Under the pieces are notes generated by a model. It was not told the DNA's origin. It searched no databases and saw only the letters and a list, made by a program, of their open reading frames with translations. Of a stretch of DNA of 64,000 nt, positions 49,470 through 63,500 are shown piece by piece. Every line of letters begins with the position of its first letter. Position 1 is the first letter of the stretch. This stretch comes from Acanthaster planci (lineage: Eukaryota > Echinodermata > Asteroidea > Valvatida > Acanthasteridae): NCBI RefSeq assembly GCF_001949145.1, contig NW_019091357.1, positions 3,620,228 through 3,684,227 on the forward strand. Direction: 5' to 3'. The translations under genes were made by a program, and so were the position numbers.

Positions 49470-52400
49470 GGCTTATTGACATCTCTGCTAGGTTGAATGT
49501 GAAAGTGCACTTTTTAAACCTTTAACAATCCATGCTTTCCTGAACAACTGAGGGCACTTTGTTTTACTGTTGACATACCTTCCACCAGGGGAAAGATGAA
49601 CCACTCCTCTAATTTGAATTAAGAGATAATTATAGTGTAAAAAAGCAAAAGAAAGTAAACTTGCTAGGGTCTCCCATACTCCCTAAACCTTAAGAGGTGG
49701 TGGATGTTTAAGGGGTCCTTTATGGGACAGTTCAATTTGAAGCCTTCGATTTATTGTGCTTTGAGTTATTTGTGTTGCCCAAAATTTAATCGGACCATGA
49801 GCTAAGAGCAGTAAGGAAACAGAATTGTTCCAAGGGTACAGCACGCCCGTACACCATCACCAAGAAGCCTGGAAACCCCGTCTCATGCACTCCAGCACCG
49901 TGATGGCCAGCGGCGATCGAGTGCACAAAACATCCGTTTGAACGATGTTATCACCCTATTTCCCCGGTACATTTAATTTTGTCCTGCTCTGTTTCTTAGG
50001 ATTGCTGTGCTTGTTGTCAAGATTCATTTATATCGTTCTGTGTGACGTATTAAAATTCATTACTTGGTCTTCAGCGTATTTATTCTATTCAAACAATATC
50101 CTGAAAGAAAGGTATCTTTTGAAAAACTGGACATAAATGTTATGTTTTGAATTTTGATGGCTAAAATTACAATATGAATTATCTCGATACCGGAATGAAT
50201 ACAAATTTAACAATGGGAAAAATCGTTTAGTTGTACGTGTAAAAATGTTTAGATGCATATTTGGGTACAAAGGAAAGTGGATCTTGAAAGCATGTAAATT
50301 TTTTGCACCCGTAAAAAGGGGGCACTTAAAGGCTACATAGCTGCGATAGGATTTTTTATCACTTGCCGTCAAAAGGCATCTTTTGTCTCATTCAATTTCA
50401 CACTCAGTTGTTTATTTCGCTATTTCAGTGGACATTTGGTGATTTTTATGCTTAGTATTTCCAGATTCATGAGCAAAACGCTGATGTCATCCCTGGAAGA
50501 AAGCCTCATATTGGTTTTACACAAAATGCATTTTTAAAAAGATTTTGCGGGACGTACTCTTTTCTCTTCTTTAGTGCTTCATTGTTGTGTACGTACGTAC
50601 ATAACAATAAGCTAGCAATCAACCCTTTCTCAGAAATATGTTCTTTGTCTACATTCTGGGTTCACATAAACAGAGAAACCTGAACAATTACAACAGTGAT
50701 TTAGATGCCTTTACCCGATGGGTAAAATCTCCTTAAAAAACACAAACAAAAACCTGTATGGCACTTTTCATGCTAATAAGCTGTGCAGAAACCATAACTA
50801 GAATGCATTGCATCCCTACGCCTGTAACCCATTTCAAAAGTACCCGCCGCACTGTGCATTCTTGCGACTGGGCCAGGCTACTCTCAACCCTAAACAAGGT
50901 GGTGGTACACCTTCAAAACTCTTCGGGTTCAAAGTGGGCTTCATTCGGCCGCCACGTCCGATCCGGCCTTGCAAGGTGGCTATATGCGGTTGTTTGTCAC
51001 CGAATTATATGACAATCATTAATAACACCCGCACAAGGTAAATACAAATATTGTGACAGTTGTGGACTCGTGCTGTCAACAAAGAGTGCACCATAGGAAA
51101 ACTCGTGAAACTCTGGCATCTGTCTGACAATGTGAAAGTGCAAGAGTGCAATAAAAAAAGCACTTCTGCTTATTTGCGGCTAACCGTTATAGCCTATCTG
51201 TAAAAGATATTTGAATGACACGTTCACGAGAATGTACTGACAATTTGGCATACTGTGCACGGAGTATTCCTAACCAGCGTCGTTATCCTGGAAGGTGACA
51301 TCCTTTGGGTTGGGAAATCATCGGAAATGGGCATTCCAGAAAAGAACAGAGTGAAGAGTACTTGAACTCATGTTGTTCAACAAGTAATGCGGTAAACGAA
51401 GTTTTTGTGCTTCTTCCAACGTGTAAAAAGCACATGGCGAGGATTAAGTCTTTGAACAAGCAGTAGTTCTGAGTGGTTATTGGACAACAGACTCGTAAAA
51501 TACTGTCGTCATGATCCTGGAAAAGGCACGATATCATACCAACCTTGGTACGATGCGTATATGTACAACAATATCCAACGCGAAATGTCGTACATAAAGC
51601 ATACGTCTCTGACACGCGTTTGGAAAGTTTAAAGGGATCTTACTCAGTCTCCACTTTGCACACATATAGCAAGACGTTTGGCATACGGGTATTTGCAAGA
51701 CGGTGACCCTTTAAAGGGCTTTTGACGTTCTATAAAGCAAACACGTCTAATACACCTCATCGACCCCGCCCTTCTTCTGTGCACGCTCGGCTAACGCGAA
51801 CGAGAGAAGCGACGCCGTCCTCCGTCATTAACCCCAAGAGGTCGAGAGCCCCCCCCCCTCCACCCCGGTGCCTTAAAAGGTCGCCGTCGATGTTTTCTTG
51901 GAACATCTGTCATCTAATTAATGCTTAATCGCCAGGATCCTGGGCCCGAGACAACAATATGTCTTTCGGGGTTCCGAACCGCCAATTTCTGCTTCACGTG
52001 ACCATAATCATTTTCCCTCTTCAGTCTCCCCATCCCTTTTCAGCACTGCCTGTATTAACTTACACTCATTATAAAAAAATGTCAAATGACGAAGCGTACT
52101 TTTTGGCCTGCCAGTTCGAGGTAGTGGTGTTACGGATACGGCTTTATTGGGCAAAGGGGGCAAGGGTTCACTAAGACCATAATGACAGGACACCATGAGA
52201 CTTGGTAGGATTTCCACAGCATAATCCGGTCTTTCCACAAGCACCTCGATCCTGGGTGAGTGAAGACCCCCCCCTTTCAAAAGGCGCCAGACTATATGAA
52301 GGTTTTTTTCTCAATTTCAACAATATATCTGCGTCTAGTTAAAAATGTAAGATGACCTTTTATCGGAGCTTGACGAGGTTATGTATGTTCATGTACATAA

Positions 52401-52987
52401 CTTGCCTCTGCGGCTAATATCGTCTTCAATGGAAGCGTTTTAAAGAATCAACAGGAAGCGCCTCGCTTTCGATTTAGCACGGCTTACTTGTAAATGGTGA
52501 GTTAATGACGGGTTGTCTTTCCCGAAAACGTTGTTAGGGCGGGCTTTAATCCTCAAATTCTTCAACCTTGCAATTTACTTCTGGCACCCATAAAATATGT
52601 AGGGAGGTACAACTCTTGAGATTAAGCATCAGTATCTCGTTTTTTTCCTCCTGAGTTCTTATCAACCGTTTTTCTACTGCCCTTGTAAAAATTGTGGTGC
52701 GTGTCCAAACGTCAACCGGTTCACATACAAAAGGTCCACAGCGTATATACGAGTCGTCCGTGGCCATATATCGTATATATCGTATCGCAAATCGTTTCGA
52801 CACAAAGCATTTGCCAGTTGAGAGTTTGCAACCTTATCTCTTCTGTAAGTGTGGTTAAGCTCCTTAGCAAATTGGTTTTCACAAACAAAGGATGTCGTTA
52901 TTCCCCTTCGTTCTTTTATGTACCGGTATTTTGTGGGCTCCCCAATTCATTTCTAATTACTCGAAATATTAATTGCCGGATTATCGA

Positions 52988-53007
52988 GTGTGTGTGTGTG
53001 GGGGGGG
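52988..53007. repeat. (GT)n tract with G run
   Basis: Alternating GT for about 12 bases followed by eight G. Confidence 0.85.
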
Positions 53008-56000
53008 AATTAGTAGCGGGTCTGCGCGTAGGATCATCTTCCGCGCTCTGACCCAACCAAGCACGACGCATTAATACGTCAACCGCGGAAATAAAAAAAA
53101 ATCTTAAATGAGTGTACACGTCCTCCGTGGAACAAATAAGGAAAATTGTGTGTTTACACGTCATCCAGCGACAAGACTCAGAGCGAACGGAGATAATTCT
53201 TTGCTACGAGGCAAGCCAAATAGGTATCAACAGAAATCATATGGAATCTGCTATATATTAGCAGCTTCGTCAAATCACTTAATTAACTAATGAAGCAAAT
53301 GCATTGTGAGAGAGTTTATAATGGGTAACTTTAAAAAGACAGTAAGCCAGTCCACGTCCACGAGTATCCGAACAAAATGGTCAACTTTCTGAATGAATTT
53401 CTGCAGATCCAGCCAGCTAGCCAAGGGCACGCGTGCACGGCCGTGTACAAGGAGACCAGTCTGATTGTTTGTGTACCCATGAATATCGACCGTGGACGTA
53501 AGTAAACAGGTTTTCCCTTCGAAGGTCGAGCGATATGCACCCTGATGATGTATCTGCTATGATGTACATGTACATACAGTGTATACACGGGCAAATAATG
53601 CTCGCGGGTCATGATCGAGGTACACATAACAGGAGGCATCCATGATGTCATCAGGCTGTGCGCACGTCCTTGATGGCACGCCATGGTTGTGTACATCACG
53701 TCTTGATGACACCTTCTCAATGCCATCCGTCTGGAGATATCTTCCTCTTTTTTATGAATGGGATTAAAAGAGATGACCTTCAGTAAGGGGACGGGGGAAA
53801 TTCCGGTTTGCAGACAGGGTGTCACGTCTTCAGCGACTGATATACAGGTACATAATTTTTAATCCGCCCCGGAATGCTTAAAAACAAAAAAACTATTTGG
53901 AAGAGAAAAGTACATTTTTTTTGGCTTGCAGCTGGATGTCAGCCAACTGCGCATGTGCACCTAAAGACTAGAAAATTTTGTCTTGGGTTGATAACCCGCC
54001 ATTTGCGTGCAAAATCGCAAACAGCACCAAAGATATTTGTACAGAAAAAAGCTATTAATTGGTCTACAACTAAGTAAAAATTTTTTGTAAAACTCATATC
54101 CCACCTCGTTTCCTTTTGAACAGTATATTTTGCATTGCACCTTAGATAGATTTCATAAACATACAAAAAGTGAAATATGGCCTAGGTAGATTTTTATTAG
54201 TGTCGTTGTCATTCGACTGTTCCCCTTCAAAAAATGAAGTGTGATGGCCAGTGGCTGGCGTTGATTTGGCCCAACAATGACACTCTGCAGGCTTGCCAAA
54301 AAGTCTCGTACATGATCGCAATTCAAAACGAGGGAGCAGAAGGTCGTACAGCGCAAGATCCCCTTAAGCGGCTCATTCATAGTCCCACAATCAACAAGGA
54401 AAATAAACACCCTCTGCTTTTCCTTTGTCCAAAATGGCTGGCTTACCTTGAAAGAAGGACAACACTTCTTCAAAGAAAAAGAACCGGGAAAACATGTATT
54501 GTCGCATCACCTAACGACAGCATGATGGCGGTTATAAAGGATGGTGTAAACCCGCGTGCTCCGGACACCTTTTTCAACTAAACAAAACACGAGGTCGCAC
54601 TTTTCAACGCTGACAAGATTTGCCCGGCGTTTTTGTCAGTCTGGCACGTTCGCAGGTTGAGGTAAGAGCTAGTAGTTAGCTTTAGCGTTTCGTTTTATAA
54701 TTTGGTACTTCGCTTTTCCCCATATCCTTTTCAGTTTCTATTTAAACGCATGTACTCTTTTTGTGGTATTAGTAAAAATCTGAATAACACGATCCTTGTT
54801 ACTCGTGGTTTTTAAAGTATCTGAAATAAAATTCTTTAAATAATGACTGTTACATAAAAGAGTTACACTTGTTTACGGAGAGAGGAACACTTCCTCCCGC
54901 ACAGTAGGTTTGGGGAAATTCACTTGACATTTCACCTTTTTCTTGGGACAGAAAACGTTACGGGGACAAAGAAAATATCTCCACAACTCAGTCCAAATTT
55001 ACCTAACAAAAGAACTTGTCCCCTTAACACGGTGAATGCCTACCCACAAGACCGTGACAAAGTTAAGTCAACTTTCATCCAACAAAATTCTTCCAAATTC
55101 CCGCAAAGCAATGATGAGGACCTCAACATGTCACCAGCCCAAACTGATGTTTCGATTCATATTTTAAATGAGTATTTCCTACCAAACTGTACACCAGACA
55201 GTGATTCAAATGGTTCAGTCTTGGTGATGAGACCCGACTGGTGCAACTTTCTAAAGATGACGAAGCACTAAGTACAGTCTGGCGGCATGATTACGGAGAG
55301 AACGTGTGGAAACAGGAAAAAAAAGGCACCAGCGATTTTTTTTGACAAAGTGGCACCAAACCAAACGATGGAATACCTGTGCATCAGTCTAATTTGTTGT
55401 GGTTCACGTCAATGCTATTGGAGACTCCCATATTTTTGGACCAGAGGAATGGTGACGATGGTAAAATGTCCAGTTCGGGCAGTTTTCATTGATGTTGGAC
55501 GCATTTCAGATGTACTGTAAGTCTTAGACGAAGGTCAGTTAACAATAGCCTGGTTTGACTCCTTTTTTTTTTTTTGGTCTTTTCTGCAGAGAAGACCTTG
55601 GTTTAACAGCAAAGACAGGCCAAGTGGTTTCGTATAAGATTAAGAGATACTGAACGTTTTGATAGTTTAGTCTGATCATGTGCAGTGCCCCATGCACACC
55701 TGCCTAACATTTTATCCAGCGTACACTATAGCCACCGCAATGTACAATGTAGAATCCTGTGAGGATTCGTGAGCCTGTTTCCACACCCCAGGCTAAAGGG
55801 TGTAGGGGAAAAAGTACAGTGAACCAGGGCGTCGCTGAATTTTTTTGTGTCCCCGTATCCGTGCAGTGATCTAATTGGGAGTTAATGCCACTAGACACAG
55901 ACCTATCCCTCGATTTCCAGTTTCAATTAAGGGAGGCTCGCCCACGCGCGCTCGGTCGGCCGACATGGACGTGAAATGTCACATTGTGGCTTATAACGGC

Positions 56001-57422
56001 AGTATTTTATGTATAAAACATGCTGAGCCAGTATTTCGTGAAGCTGGATTTACACTTCTCACGCAGGGGGTGCACTAATTACGATAATTCATAAGCTAAA
56101 AAGACCGAACTCAACTAATGGGATGATCACTTCTTCATATAATTAGTCTTTAATGTGACAGCCTGTAACGAGCGGGTTTTAATACATTTCCTAAGGAGAC
56201 AGCTTTAGCGTCACACTAGGTGAAACTTTTAGGGGCAACCCGGGGTACACATGCACATGTTTTGAGGGGGCACCGAAAGGTATATATAGGTTGTGCGCAT
56301 TTCAACATTTTCAGGGCGGGGGAGACACCCCGAGGGCACGGACCGGACCTCCACAGGGGGAAGGGGGAGCACGTGCCTCTCTAAAAATGCGACATCTGGA
56401 AAGGCCAGTTTGTATACATTTTTTCTTCAGTTAAACTGCAGAGGCTTAAATTCAGTGTCGTGGGTTCCCGACCCATCATCTGATCATGATGCGCCAAGTC
56501 TAGTCAGTAGTCAGTGGACTTCCGGAGTTGCCCAATCGGTCATGACCACGATCCCTGCCAGTCATGCAAAGCAATATTGCATGGTACTGTAAATGTAGGA
56601 TGGCACCGATATTGCCATTATTACGCACACCGTGTACAACGTATTCTATTAGGCCTATGTTATCATTACCAATTTTCTAAACTTTGCCCCCTTATACAGG
56701 TTCACAAAGAAAAGCTATTGCAACGCACCCATCAAATTAACGGAGCCCTACCTCCCACCTGTACCCCAAGATGAAGCCTACTTTTAATCTTTGTCCAGAC
56801 AGTTCCCTAAGATCAGTTCTAAACCTACCACGCTTCTTCGATTGTGCAAGTGCGGAAAAGGTCGAGGGAAACAAATTATTAACGATATTCTGATGGCAAA
56901 CATTACACCAAGACATTTTGAGAGACGGACAAAAATTTATGACATTTTGCGAAGCAGTCTCGACAGACAAACGAAGAAAGGTAAGAATGGCTAGGACCAT
57001 GGAGGAAGGAAAAGACGGGCACACACTTTAGCCACACAACTGACAGCAACACAGACAGGGTAATATTATTACGTTTACCTGGCCCATGGAGCTACGTACG
57101 CCATTTTGTTGCGACCACGTGCTGGAGTCCAGCCCAGGCCTGTGGAGGGCATTTCACTTGCACGGTCAGACCATGGAGGTCGGACTCTTGCAACATGCAG
57201 CTGTCATTTTGTCCTGTCAGATTTCGCCTGCTCCTGGTAACCCCAGTTGCCAGGGAGACTTCAACACTCCACAAGAATTAAGATTAAGAGTAGGTATTAG
57301 TCGTTGCCAAGTCCGTTTTGCCAGTAATAAACAAAACCGTAAAAAATAGCCCTGTTCGTCATTTTCGCATTTGCTAGTTTTTACACAGCGCCCTCTCGTA
57401 GAAAGGGGGCGTGATTGACTAT

Positions 57423-57436
57423 CCAAGATGGCGGCC
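57423..57436 (+). promoter_or_regulatory. YY1-type element over the ENOSF1 start codon
   Basis: CCAAGATGGCGGCC matches the known YY1 consensus AANATGGCGGC, which is typical of TATA-less housekeeping promoters, where it overlaps the start codon. No TATA box is visible just upstream. A GCGCCCTC octamer lies about 35 bases upstream. Function is inferred. Confidence 0.6.
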
Positions 57437-57514
57437 CCCATCTGTGTGACAAATGTCGAAGTGAAGGACGTGCGATTCCCAACATCTTTGGAACAACATG
57501 GTTCAGATGCAATG
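57428..57514 (+). CDS. ENOSF1: ENOSF1 coding exon 1
   Basis: 29 codons: [20 protein letters not shown] then LEQHGSDAM, matching the family start [18 protein letters not shown]. The donor GTAAAA follows the codon for M29. The ATG sits inside CCAAGATGGCGGCC. No mitochondrial presequence is obvious. Confidence 0.93.
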
Positions 57515-60500
57515 GTAAAATTGACTCATTCAGTACACTTCGCCAGATTAGGCATGTTGGTTTCTGCTGCGTAACGTTGCATAGGCATATAGCCTAGCAA
57601 TGTAGCATATAAATTTGGGCCAGTTTCAACGTTTCACTGTTGCCATGTTCACGCGTATTCGGATCGCGATCAGTGGTCTGTCGTTGGTGAACTGGCATCA
57701 TGGAGGTGAAATTTTAAAGCCATGCTGACACCAAAGCCTGCGTAATGGATGGAGCGAGCCAGCAATGGGATCACTGTACTGATCAAGATCCATATCCGTG
57801 TGAAACAAACTGGCCCAAAGTAGAGGTAAACAGGTAAACAAACATGATATACAGAAGTGAAATGTCTCAGCTTTTTTGCTGATTCAGCTTTTTTGTTTTG
57901 CGTTTCAGTTTTTTTTATCACTGGCTGTGTAAAAAGTATAGGAGATTTTCACAGTTCAGCTTCTGTTTCCTTTTTCAGCTGTTTCCAGCTGTTTTTATCA
58001 ATGGTCAATCTCACCCCTGATTATAGGACCTACTGAAGCTTGGAGCCTCTGATTAGGCCTAAACAAGTAAACATGGATTAAAGTCTGAATCTTAATCGTA
58101 TAGCTTACATGTAGTTGGCAAGGCATCCATTAGGAAACATCTCACCAACTTGATCGTTAATTTATGTCGCAGAGATGGACATGTAATCTGTATAAGCCTA
58201 GCATATTTGAAAGTGTCAAATAATTTGATGAGCTCCACTCTAATGGTAACAGATTGATGAGATGGAAGACCGTTCCAATCTTTGAAGTTACTTCAGGTCA
58301 CAATCACTTATCATTGCCTGTGGTCATGATTGTGCCAGACTCAAGTCTCCCTGCGAACATTATTTTAGTGATGTTTCTAACCTTTGTAACTGTACATGTC
58401 ATCAAATGCAATGTACCTTCTTGACTTTAATTTATAATTGAAATGTATGATGAAGAAACCAAAGCACTGCATCACACCGTTTTGTTGTTACTTTGGTTAC
58501 AGCACACAGACCCTGACTATTCCTGTGCATATGTCATCATCACAACCAATGATGCTGACAATGAGCTTACTGGCCACGGACTGACCTTTACCATTGGGCG
58601 AGGCACAGAAATCGGTAAGTACATGGAAAAACTTCTTTCAAATTTGTGGCCATAATGTTTGGTTTTGTGGCCATAATGTTTGTTTGTTTGTTTGTGAAGT
58701 TTGTTTGCCTTTTTCATTCCTTTGTCACTGTTCACTCTGTTACTTGTGACTAGTCTTGCGATGGTCTCAACTACAACACTGGATTGGTTTATTGCGCCCA
58801 TGTTTAGTTTTAAGCTAATAATGAGGTTGAGCCCAGGCCAGACATGGGCTTGAGCAGGCCTTGAAATAGTCAAGATCAAAGCATTATTTGGCTAGCTTTA
58901 GAAGTGTTGAGTAAACTTTCCATCCCTTTTGCCTCAGTGGTTGCTGCAGTCAAGGCCCTGGCACCGTTTGTCACTGGCAAGGCCCTCTCAGACATCTACG
59001 ACAACTTTGCCAACTTCTACCGCATGTTGACAAGTGAACCTCAGCTGAGATGGGTCAGTTCACTGGCATTAATCTGTCTCAAAAACCAAATCTTCGTCTA
59101 AAACTGGAAACAATTTCTAAGTGTGGACGAGAGTGGGACTGCTTTGGCTGTCAGCTGCATCTTATGTGGCAAGCCACTGTCGGTAATCAGTGGAGGATGT
59201 AGGTTCAAAAAATTAAACGAATACAGAGTTACAGAAGGGGCCATGGCCCTACGTGTTGTGTTCCTGTATTTTAGTGAACCTTAATCACCTATTGCTGCCA
59301 AAATGGACGTTCATTCCTTCGTGTCTTTTCCTGTCAAGAAATTCACTCAGTGCTCACCAACCTAAAGAAGCATTCTGGCGGTTCACCACATTTAACTTGT
59401 CTCTCCCCGAGTATTAAAACTAGCCACTAAGCTCCAAAATCTGGCCATCAAGTTTAAGATTGATTGTGCTCCATTCACATTCTGGATTATCTCATCTGAC
59501 ACAACAGCCTGAAAAAAGCTGTTTCTGAATGTGCAAAATTGCTGTCAAAATAAAAAACCCACATTGCCAGAAATGAACAAGACTTGAAGTGCGTACAGAA
59601 AGGAGGGGCTCATAGGTGGGCCCTAAACCCCATGCTGAGGGTTTGCCTTGCCTCCAACATTTTATCCGTCCCCATCAAGTTTAACATTCAGAACTTGGAC
59701 AAACTACCTCGATTTATCAACATTTCTCCTTGTATGTCTTCCAGGTGGGACCAGAGAAAGGCGTCATTCACCTCGCCACTGCTGCCATTCTCAATGCATT
59801 ATGGGACTTGTGGGCCAAGCGGGAGGGCAAGCCGGTATGGAAGCTCCTGGCTGACATGGTGAGCAGCCAACGTATTCTTTGCCTCCCCCCAAACTTTCAT
59901 ATGTCAGAAAGATTCTCTAACAGAGAGAAATTGCAGGCAGTGCCACCCTGATCTCTTCAGATCATATCGGGCCTGTTTGTTTCACATGGATCTGCATCTC
60001 GATCAGTGGTCTTGATGCTGGTTTGCTCCGTCTGTTAGGTGAATGCTGGTGTCAATAAACCAGCAAGTGATTACTTGATACTGATCCACACCCGAATCTG
60101 TGTGAAACATCGTGTTGGAGTGAGTAGTTTCACACTAACCATAGAATTGCTGTTTCAAATGTTATTTAGAGTTTCAAAAACACTAACACCAATGTTGAAT
60201 TGCAGAAGAAAACAGTTAGCTTTCTTTACTATATTTTTAACCAGGAACCAGAACAAATTGTAAACTGCATCGATTTCAGATATATGTAAGTATAAAAATG
60301 CTTGTTACGATTTAGTGGTACAACACTTTGCAATTTCTGCATGATTCTGAGATGTTTCCCAAATGAAAAAAAACAGTTGCATCATCCCCATTAAAGGTTG
60401 CCATAAATACAATTTATTTTAAGCATTTTAGAAAATAAATTGCATAATATTTAAACTCATTTTTCCCCACTTTATTGGACCATGCCTTTGTGAACATCCA

Positions 60501-63500
60501 GCACAGATGCTTTGACAAAGGAGGAAGCATTAGAGATACTGAGGAGCAATCAAGCCACCAAGAGAGAGAGAGGTAGACAGTATTTCTTTTCCTAGGGAAT
60601 GGTTTTGATCTTAATTCCAACCCTCTATCCCTGACTTGATCGCAGACCTGACTGAAGTTACCTTTTGAGCAGTTTTACTACTCTGGACATTATGCGTAAT
60701 TTACCTCATCTTGAAGCAGAAGACAGTCTGGTCGGCCGTAGCAATGCCAAAATCAAATTAAAAATGGTCACCATGATTGTAGGTACTGAAGCTATTATTC
60801 CTCTCAGAAATCACCCTACCACATTTGCAGGCAACAAAAAACAAAAAGCAGAGCCTTTGAAAGTAAAAAACTTGTGTTACAAGTTAACCAATGACTGTTT
60901 GTCCTCGTTTAATAGGCCTGTACAGGGCGCAACTCTAAGATTACTTGTTTGCTTTCCTATGTTGCTCGCTGGTCCGTGGACTCCCACTGGCTCCCTAGAA
61001 GTGCCCACAAAAGTGTGACCTCTTCAGTACAGAGATCTACTGACACAGCCCTAGTTAATCCATCCTATGCCTTCGCATCAAGCTTGGCTTGACACAGGGA
61101 AGCTACTCAAATGATCCTGAGAGGAGAAGAGGTGTCTACTGGCGCCCCTTGCCTCCACCCGAACTTCCTTTCCGTCCAGGATTCATTTTCAATGAGCTGT
61201 TCACCAGAAAATTGTAACAATAAAATTTCAATACTTAGAAAGAACCAGTGAAGAACAAGTCAAAGGCAGTTTACATCACATGAAATTTCAGCCAATCATC
61301 TGTTTTTCGCTAAGCAGGCGTTTCCTGCTAAATCTCTTATTTCAGAACAAACGCTACTAAAGGATGGCTACCCTGCTTACACAACCTCGACTGCCTGGCT
61401 GGGCTACAGTGATGAAGTGCTGCTACAAGTATGTACCTCCAGTAGCTGAACCACTCAGCCCCCATCCCCTCCCAATGAAAGACTTTCTCTCAAAGAAAGA
61501 AAGCAAGGGAGTCAGTTGAGTTGAAAAAGGGTGTGGAGAGGTTACTATAATATACACAATTAAGTTCAAAATAGTGCAGCAAAGTTTCTAAAAGTTCTTG
61601 GACACAACACACCTTGCATGCTAGTAGCATGACATCCAATAGTTGCTGGAGGCTAAAAACTGTAATTCTAGATATCGGGGCCTTGATAATTTTGTATTAA
61701 AACAAAATACAAAACTATGGCCATATCTGAAATGAGCTAGCCAAAGCTATGGTTTTGTACATTGGCAGCCACACTGTGCCCACATATGTACAATTACAAC
61801 CAGTAAAGGCCTAGACCTCTAGCCTTATGTACTTGATTCAGATGCAACTCATGATTCTTGATTATTTTGCTAGTCCTTTGTCTCTTTAATATCAAGCGCT
61901 GCAGGAAGGCCTTGTCCGAAGGCTGGACCAAATTTAAGATGAAGGTTGGGTCGGACCTGGCAGACGACATTCACCGAGCAGAGCTGTTACGCAACGAGAT
62001 TGGATACGACAAAATTCTTGTAAGTGGGCGGAATTTTGCTAATGACAGTCTTTCTGTAGGCTTAATTTGTATTGCTAAAGGTCACTTGGTTCTTTTCAAA
62101 TTCTATTTGGTCATTCATGCCATGCATACATGTAAAACTCAAGCCAAGTCTGACATGTCTGCAGAAAAAGTTGTCTGGTTACTTAGCCCATGGAGGAAGG
62201 ACCATACAGGATAAAATGTGTAAAATATAAAAATATGTAAAAGAACACTTGATACATTAAACTAAAAACCAACAAAACACGATTTGCAAATGTAACACAG
62301 ATGAAAAAATCATTAGAAAGTCAAAAACTGACCACAACAAATTATGTAAAAGGAATTCCAATATACACTAAGAATTGTATACGTGTACACATTGGCTGTT
62401 CTGCCACTGCTTGTATTTGTGTGCTTTTTAAGTATATAGGAGTTTTATGGGTTCACATGACAGTTTGTTGAGTGCACAGTAATAATGACGTATCTCAGAC
62501 AGCAGAGAGGGCATTGCATTTTGAATTTCCCTCTGTAAAGCTGCCGTGATTGACTTTTTTCCCGTGCGCCAGATGATGGATGCTAACCAGAAGTGGGGAG
62601 TGGACGAGACCATCGAGTGGATGGGCAAGTTGGCCATGTTCAAACCCCTGTGGATTGAGGAGCCAACTTCTCCGGATGACATCCTGGGCCATGCTAAGAT
62701 TGTTCAGGTATGTCGTCACGGCGTGTGGAAGGCTTCACCTTAGTGCCTCAAAATAACAATGTCTACTGCATTTGGCTTGGGCTTCTTGTCCATCCACAGT
62801 GATATAAATAATAACAGATTTTTTCAGGTTCATAAACTTTACCATATAAATGTACCACCTGCTCTGGATCCTTGTTCAGAGTCAATCAAAGTTATTGTCA
62901 GTTTTATTTTATTGCCAGAAAGGAATGGTCCTCCCATTTGTCCTTAATGCTTTTCATGTTCATCCGTCAGGCCATGAAGCCCCTTGGCATCGGGGTGGCT
63001 ACCGGGGAACACTGCCAAAACCGAGTCATGTTCAAGCAGTTCCTGCAAGCCGGTGCCCTGCAGTACTGCCAAATTGACAGCTGTCGCGTTGGCAGCATCA
63101 ACGAGCTGCTCTCCATCATCCTCATGGCCAAGAAATTTGGAGGTCAGTAGATATACATTGTAGATATTAAATTATCAAAATTATCAAACTGTTTAATACC
63201 TCCACTTCCTCATGTGTCATAGTTTAGTAACCACTGCGTTTCGAACTAGGGTGTTACTTCTAGGGTGTTACCTCTAAGACTGTAAGTTTTCTGTGCATTG
63301 CCGTAAAAATCATGATTCCCACTATATCGCTGGTATATTTAATGAAGTCGTGAGGTTTCAGGACTGTATTCCTTCATTGGAAGTCAAAACCACAGAGTTT
63401 GAAAGGAAGAAGTAATGTTTGAGTTTGCATGATATTTATCTGCAGTTCCGGTTTGCCCCCATGCCGGAGGGGTGTCGCTTTGTGAGCTGGTGCAGCACGT

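Larger units (their letters stand above)
36605..57427. other. Intergenic between TPMT and ENOSF1
   Basis: About 21 kb without a supported exon. The first few hundred bases are the TPMT 5' flank; no TATA box was identified. Repeats cluster at 38.3-38.6, 40.3-40.65 and 48.7-49.6 kb. CpG-rich islands lie at 44.6-45.05 and 48.36-48.67 kb. Frames near 44.5, 53.5, 54.3 and 55.0 kb (115-187 codons) have no recognisable motif. The last 700 bases before ENOSF1 are moderately GC-rich and may hold its promoter. Confidence 0.55.

Noticed and set aside
53331-53825. 164-codon minus-strand frame
   Set aside because: No motif, odd composition (His, Thr, Met rich), no supporting splice sites or start context.
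54924-55520. Two plus-strand frames with protein-like composition (115 and 77 codons)
   Set aside because: Length is within chance expectation for six frames of 64 kb, and nothing in them is recognisable.
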